This document shows positions 5,024 through 5,517 of a stretch of DNA of 5,517 nt, one piece after another. The notes under the pieces were generated by a model. It did no database searches. It saw nothing but the letters and a program-made list of their open reading frames with translations, and was not told the DNA's origin. The position numbers and the translations under genes were made by a program. The stretch lies in assembly GCA_007128515.1 (NCBI GenBank), contig SKXI01000129.1, positions 1-5,517 of the forward strand. Reading direction: 5' to 3'. The DNA is from Halococcaceae archaeon. GTDB lineage: Archaea > Halobacteriota > Halobacteria > Halobacteriales > Halalkalicoccaceae. Position 1 is the first letter of the stretch. Each line of letters begins with the position of its first letter.

Positions 5024-5517
5024 CTCGCCCCCTCGAATCGCAGACGGACCTCGCCCTCGACCTCCCGGGCCATCGCCCTGTACTCGCCGTCGGCCCAGCG
5101 TCGTAGCTGGTCCTCGTAGTGCTCCGAGGCGGGCGATCCCGAGTTCCCGCCCGGGAGGACCGCCTCCGCCGGATCGCCGCCGGGCGAGGCGATCATGCGG
5201 ACGCTCGCACCGATCGCCGTTCGTGGTCTGAAGTTCTTCACCGTGTCCGAGGAGCCGTCGGTCGGTCCGTCGGCGTAGTTCAGGAAGTCGAGGCCGAAGG
5301 GGTGGGCGATCAGGCCCGTTCGTGCGACGTCTCCGTACGTCTCCCAGCCCGCTTCGTCGATCTCCGAGAGCGCTCGGGAGAGCGCCCGCTCCATCGCACC
5401 CGCCCGATCGCCGTCGAACCACTCGCTCCCGGGATCGAGCCGCGAGAGCACCCAGTCGTTGGGCCAGTAGGAGTCGTCGAGCCCCGCCTCGGAGAAGCGC
5501 TCGCCGAACGCCTCCTC
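5020..5517 (-). CDS. Penicillin acylase family protein (C-terminal 165 residues; gene runs off the right edge)
   Basis: The frame is open from the window edge to the TGA at 5022-5020, giving 165 residues of the end of a much larger protein (family members usually have 700-850 residues). Penicillin acylases are Ntn-hydrolases that self-cleave and hydrolyse amide bonds of acylated compounds such as penicillins, acyl-homoserine lactones or related amides. Signs of the family are W-V-L-S-R-L near visible residue 22, a helical E-R-A-L-S-R-A-L-x-E segment at about 43-52, and especially L-P-G-G-N-S-G-S-P-A-S-E-H-Y-E-D-Q-L at 121-138 followed by W-A-D-G-E-Y-R-A-M at 141-149. The last two match the characteristic G-G-x-S-G-x-P-x-S-x-H-Y-x-D-Q-x(3)-W and Y-R-P-M end of these enzymes. 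The catalytic serine, the spacer peptide and any export signal lie outside the window, so activity, substrate and location cannot be judged. A GTG at 5451 is internal and is not a start. The gene is coupled to the downstream membrane-protein gene. Confidence 0.85.
   Translation of the reverse strand, partial: EEAFGERFSEAGLDDSYWPNDWVLSRLDPGSEWFDGDRAGAMERALSRALSEIDEAGWETYGDVARTGLIAHPFGLDFLNYADGPTDGSSDTVKNFRPRTAIGASVRMIASPGGDPAEAVLPGGNSGSPASEHYEDQLRRWADGEYRAMAREVEGEVRLRFEGAR

Noticed and set aside
5024..5422. Upstream extension of the small membrane protein frame to 5422
   Set aside because: It overlaps the acylase coding region in another frame, is Arg/Pro/Gly-rich and not hydrophobic. The ATGA start at 5023 explains the gene better.
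1..5517. Sites of the TACT-N7/8-GAGTA type, tRNA genes, CRISPR repeats, insertion sequences, att sites
   Set aside because: I checked the TACT and GAGTA occurrences on both strands and none has the right partner at the right distance. No tandem or terminal repeats, transposase motifs or tRNA-like cloverleaf were seen by eye, and most of the window is accounted for by genes.

Overview
The window looks like ordinary chromosomal DNA of a halophilic archaeon (class Halobacteria). The evidence is very high G+C, strongly acidic predicted proteins, very scarce CTAG tetranucleotides, short gaps with TTTAT-type TATA boxes about 27 bases before start codons (leaderless transcripts), and several genes whose sequences read as typical haloarchaeal versions. 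I see no rRNA, tRNA, CRISPR array, insertion sequence, phage gene or integration scar, and coding density is close to complete.

Layout. Minus strand, 1-223: start of an FxsA-family membrane protein, cut by the window edge. Plus strand, 305-1912: a DUF255/YyaL/SPATA20-type protein, with a thioredoxin-like domain fused to a toroid-like helical domain, in a short haloarchaeal form. The 81-base gap between these two divergent genes carries facing TATA-like boxes. Plus strand, 1957-2760: a TrmB-family winged-helix regulator with its own leaderless promoter and a candidate operator directly after the TATA box. A 73-base convergent gap follows. The rest is on the minus strand and is transcribed from the right edge leftward: the C-terminal part of a penicillin acylase family Ntn-hydrolase (5020-5517), a 109-aa membrane protein (4694-5023) joined to it by an ATGA overlap, NAD kinase (3832-4656), and the archaeal Fe(II)-dependent GTP cyclohydrolase MptA (2834-3784).

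How the genes work together. The minus-strand block is arranged like an operon, although nadK, and perhaps mptA, may also have promoters of their own. NAD kinase makes NADP+ and MptA starts pterin synthesis, which in haloarchaea feeds folate and the tRNA nucleoside archaeosine, so both are housekeeping cofactor genes. The acylase and the small membrane protein form a translationally coupled pair of unknown substrate. The TrmB-type regulator is the only regulator here; TrmB proteins elsewhere control sugar and central metabolism, but the window does not show its targets. I found no clearly new multi-gene system. The points most worth following are the acylase/membrane-protein pair, the shortened DUF255 protein, and the putative operator at the regulator promoter.
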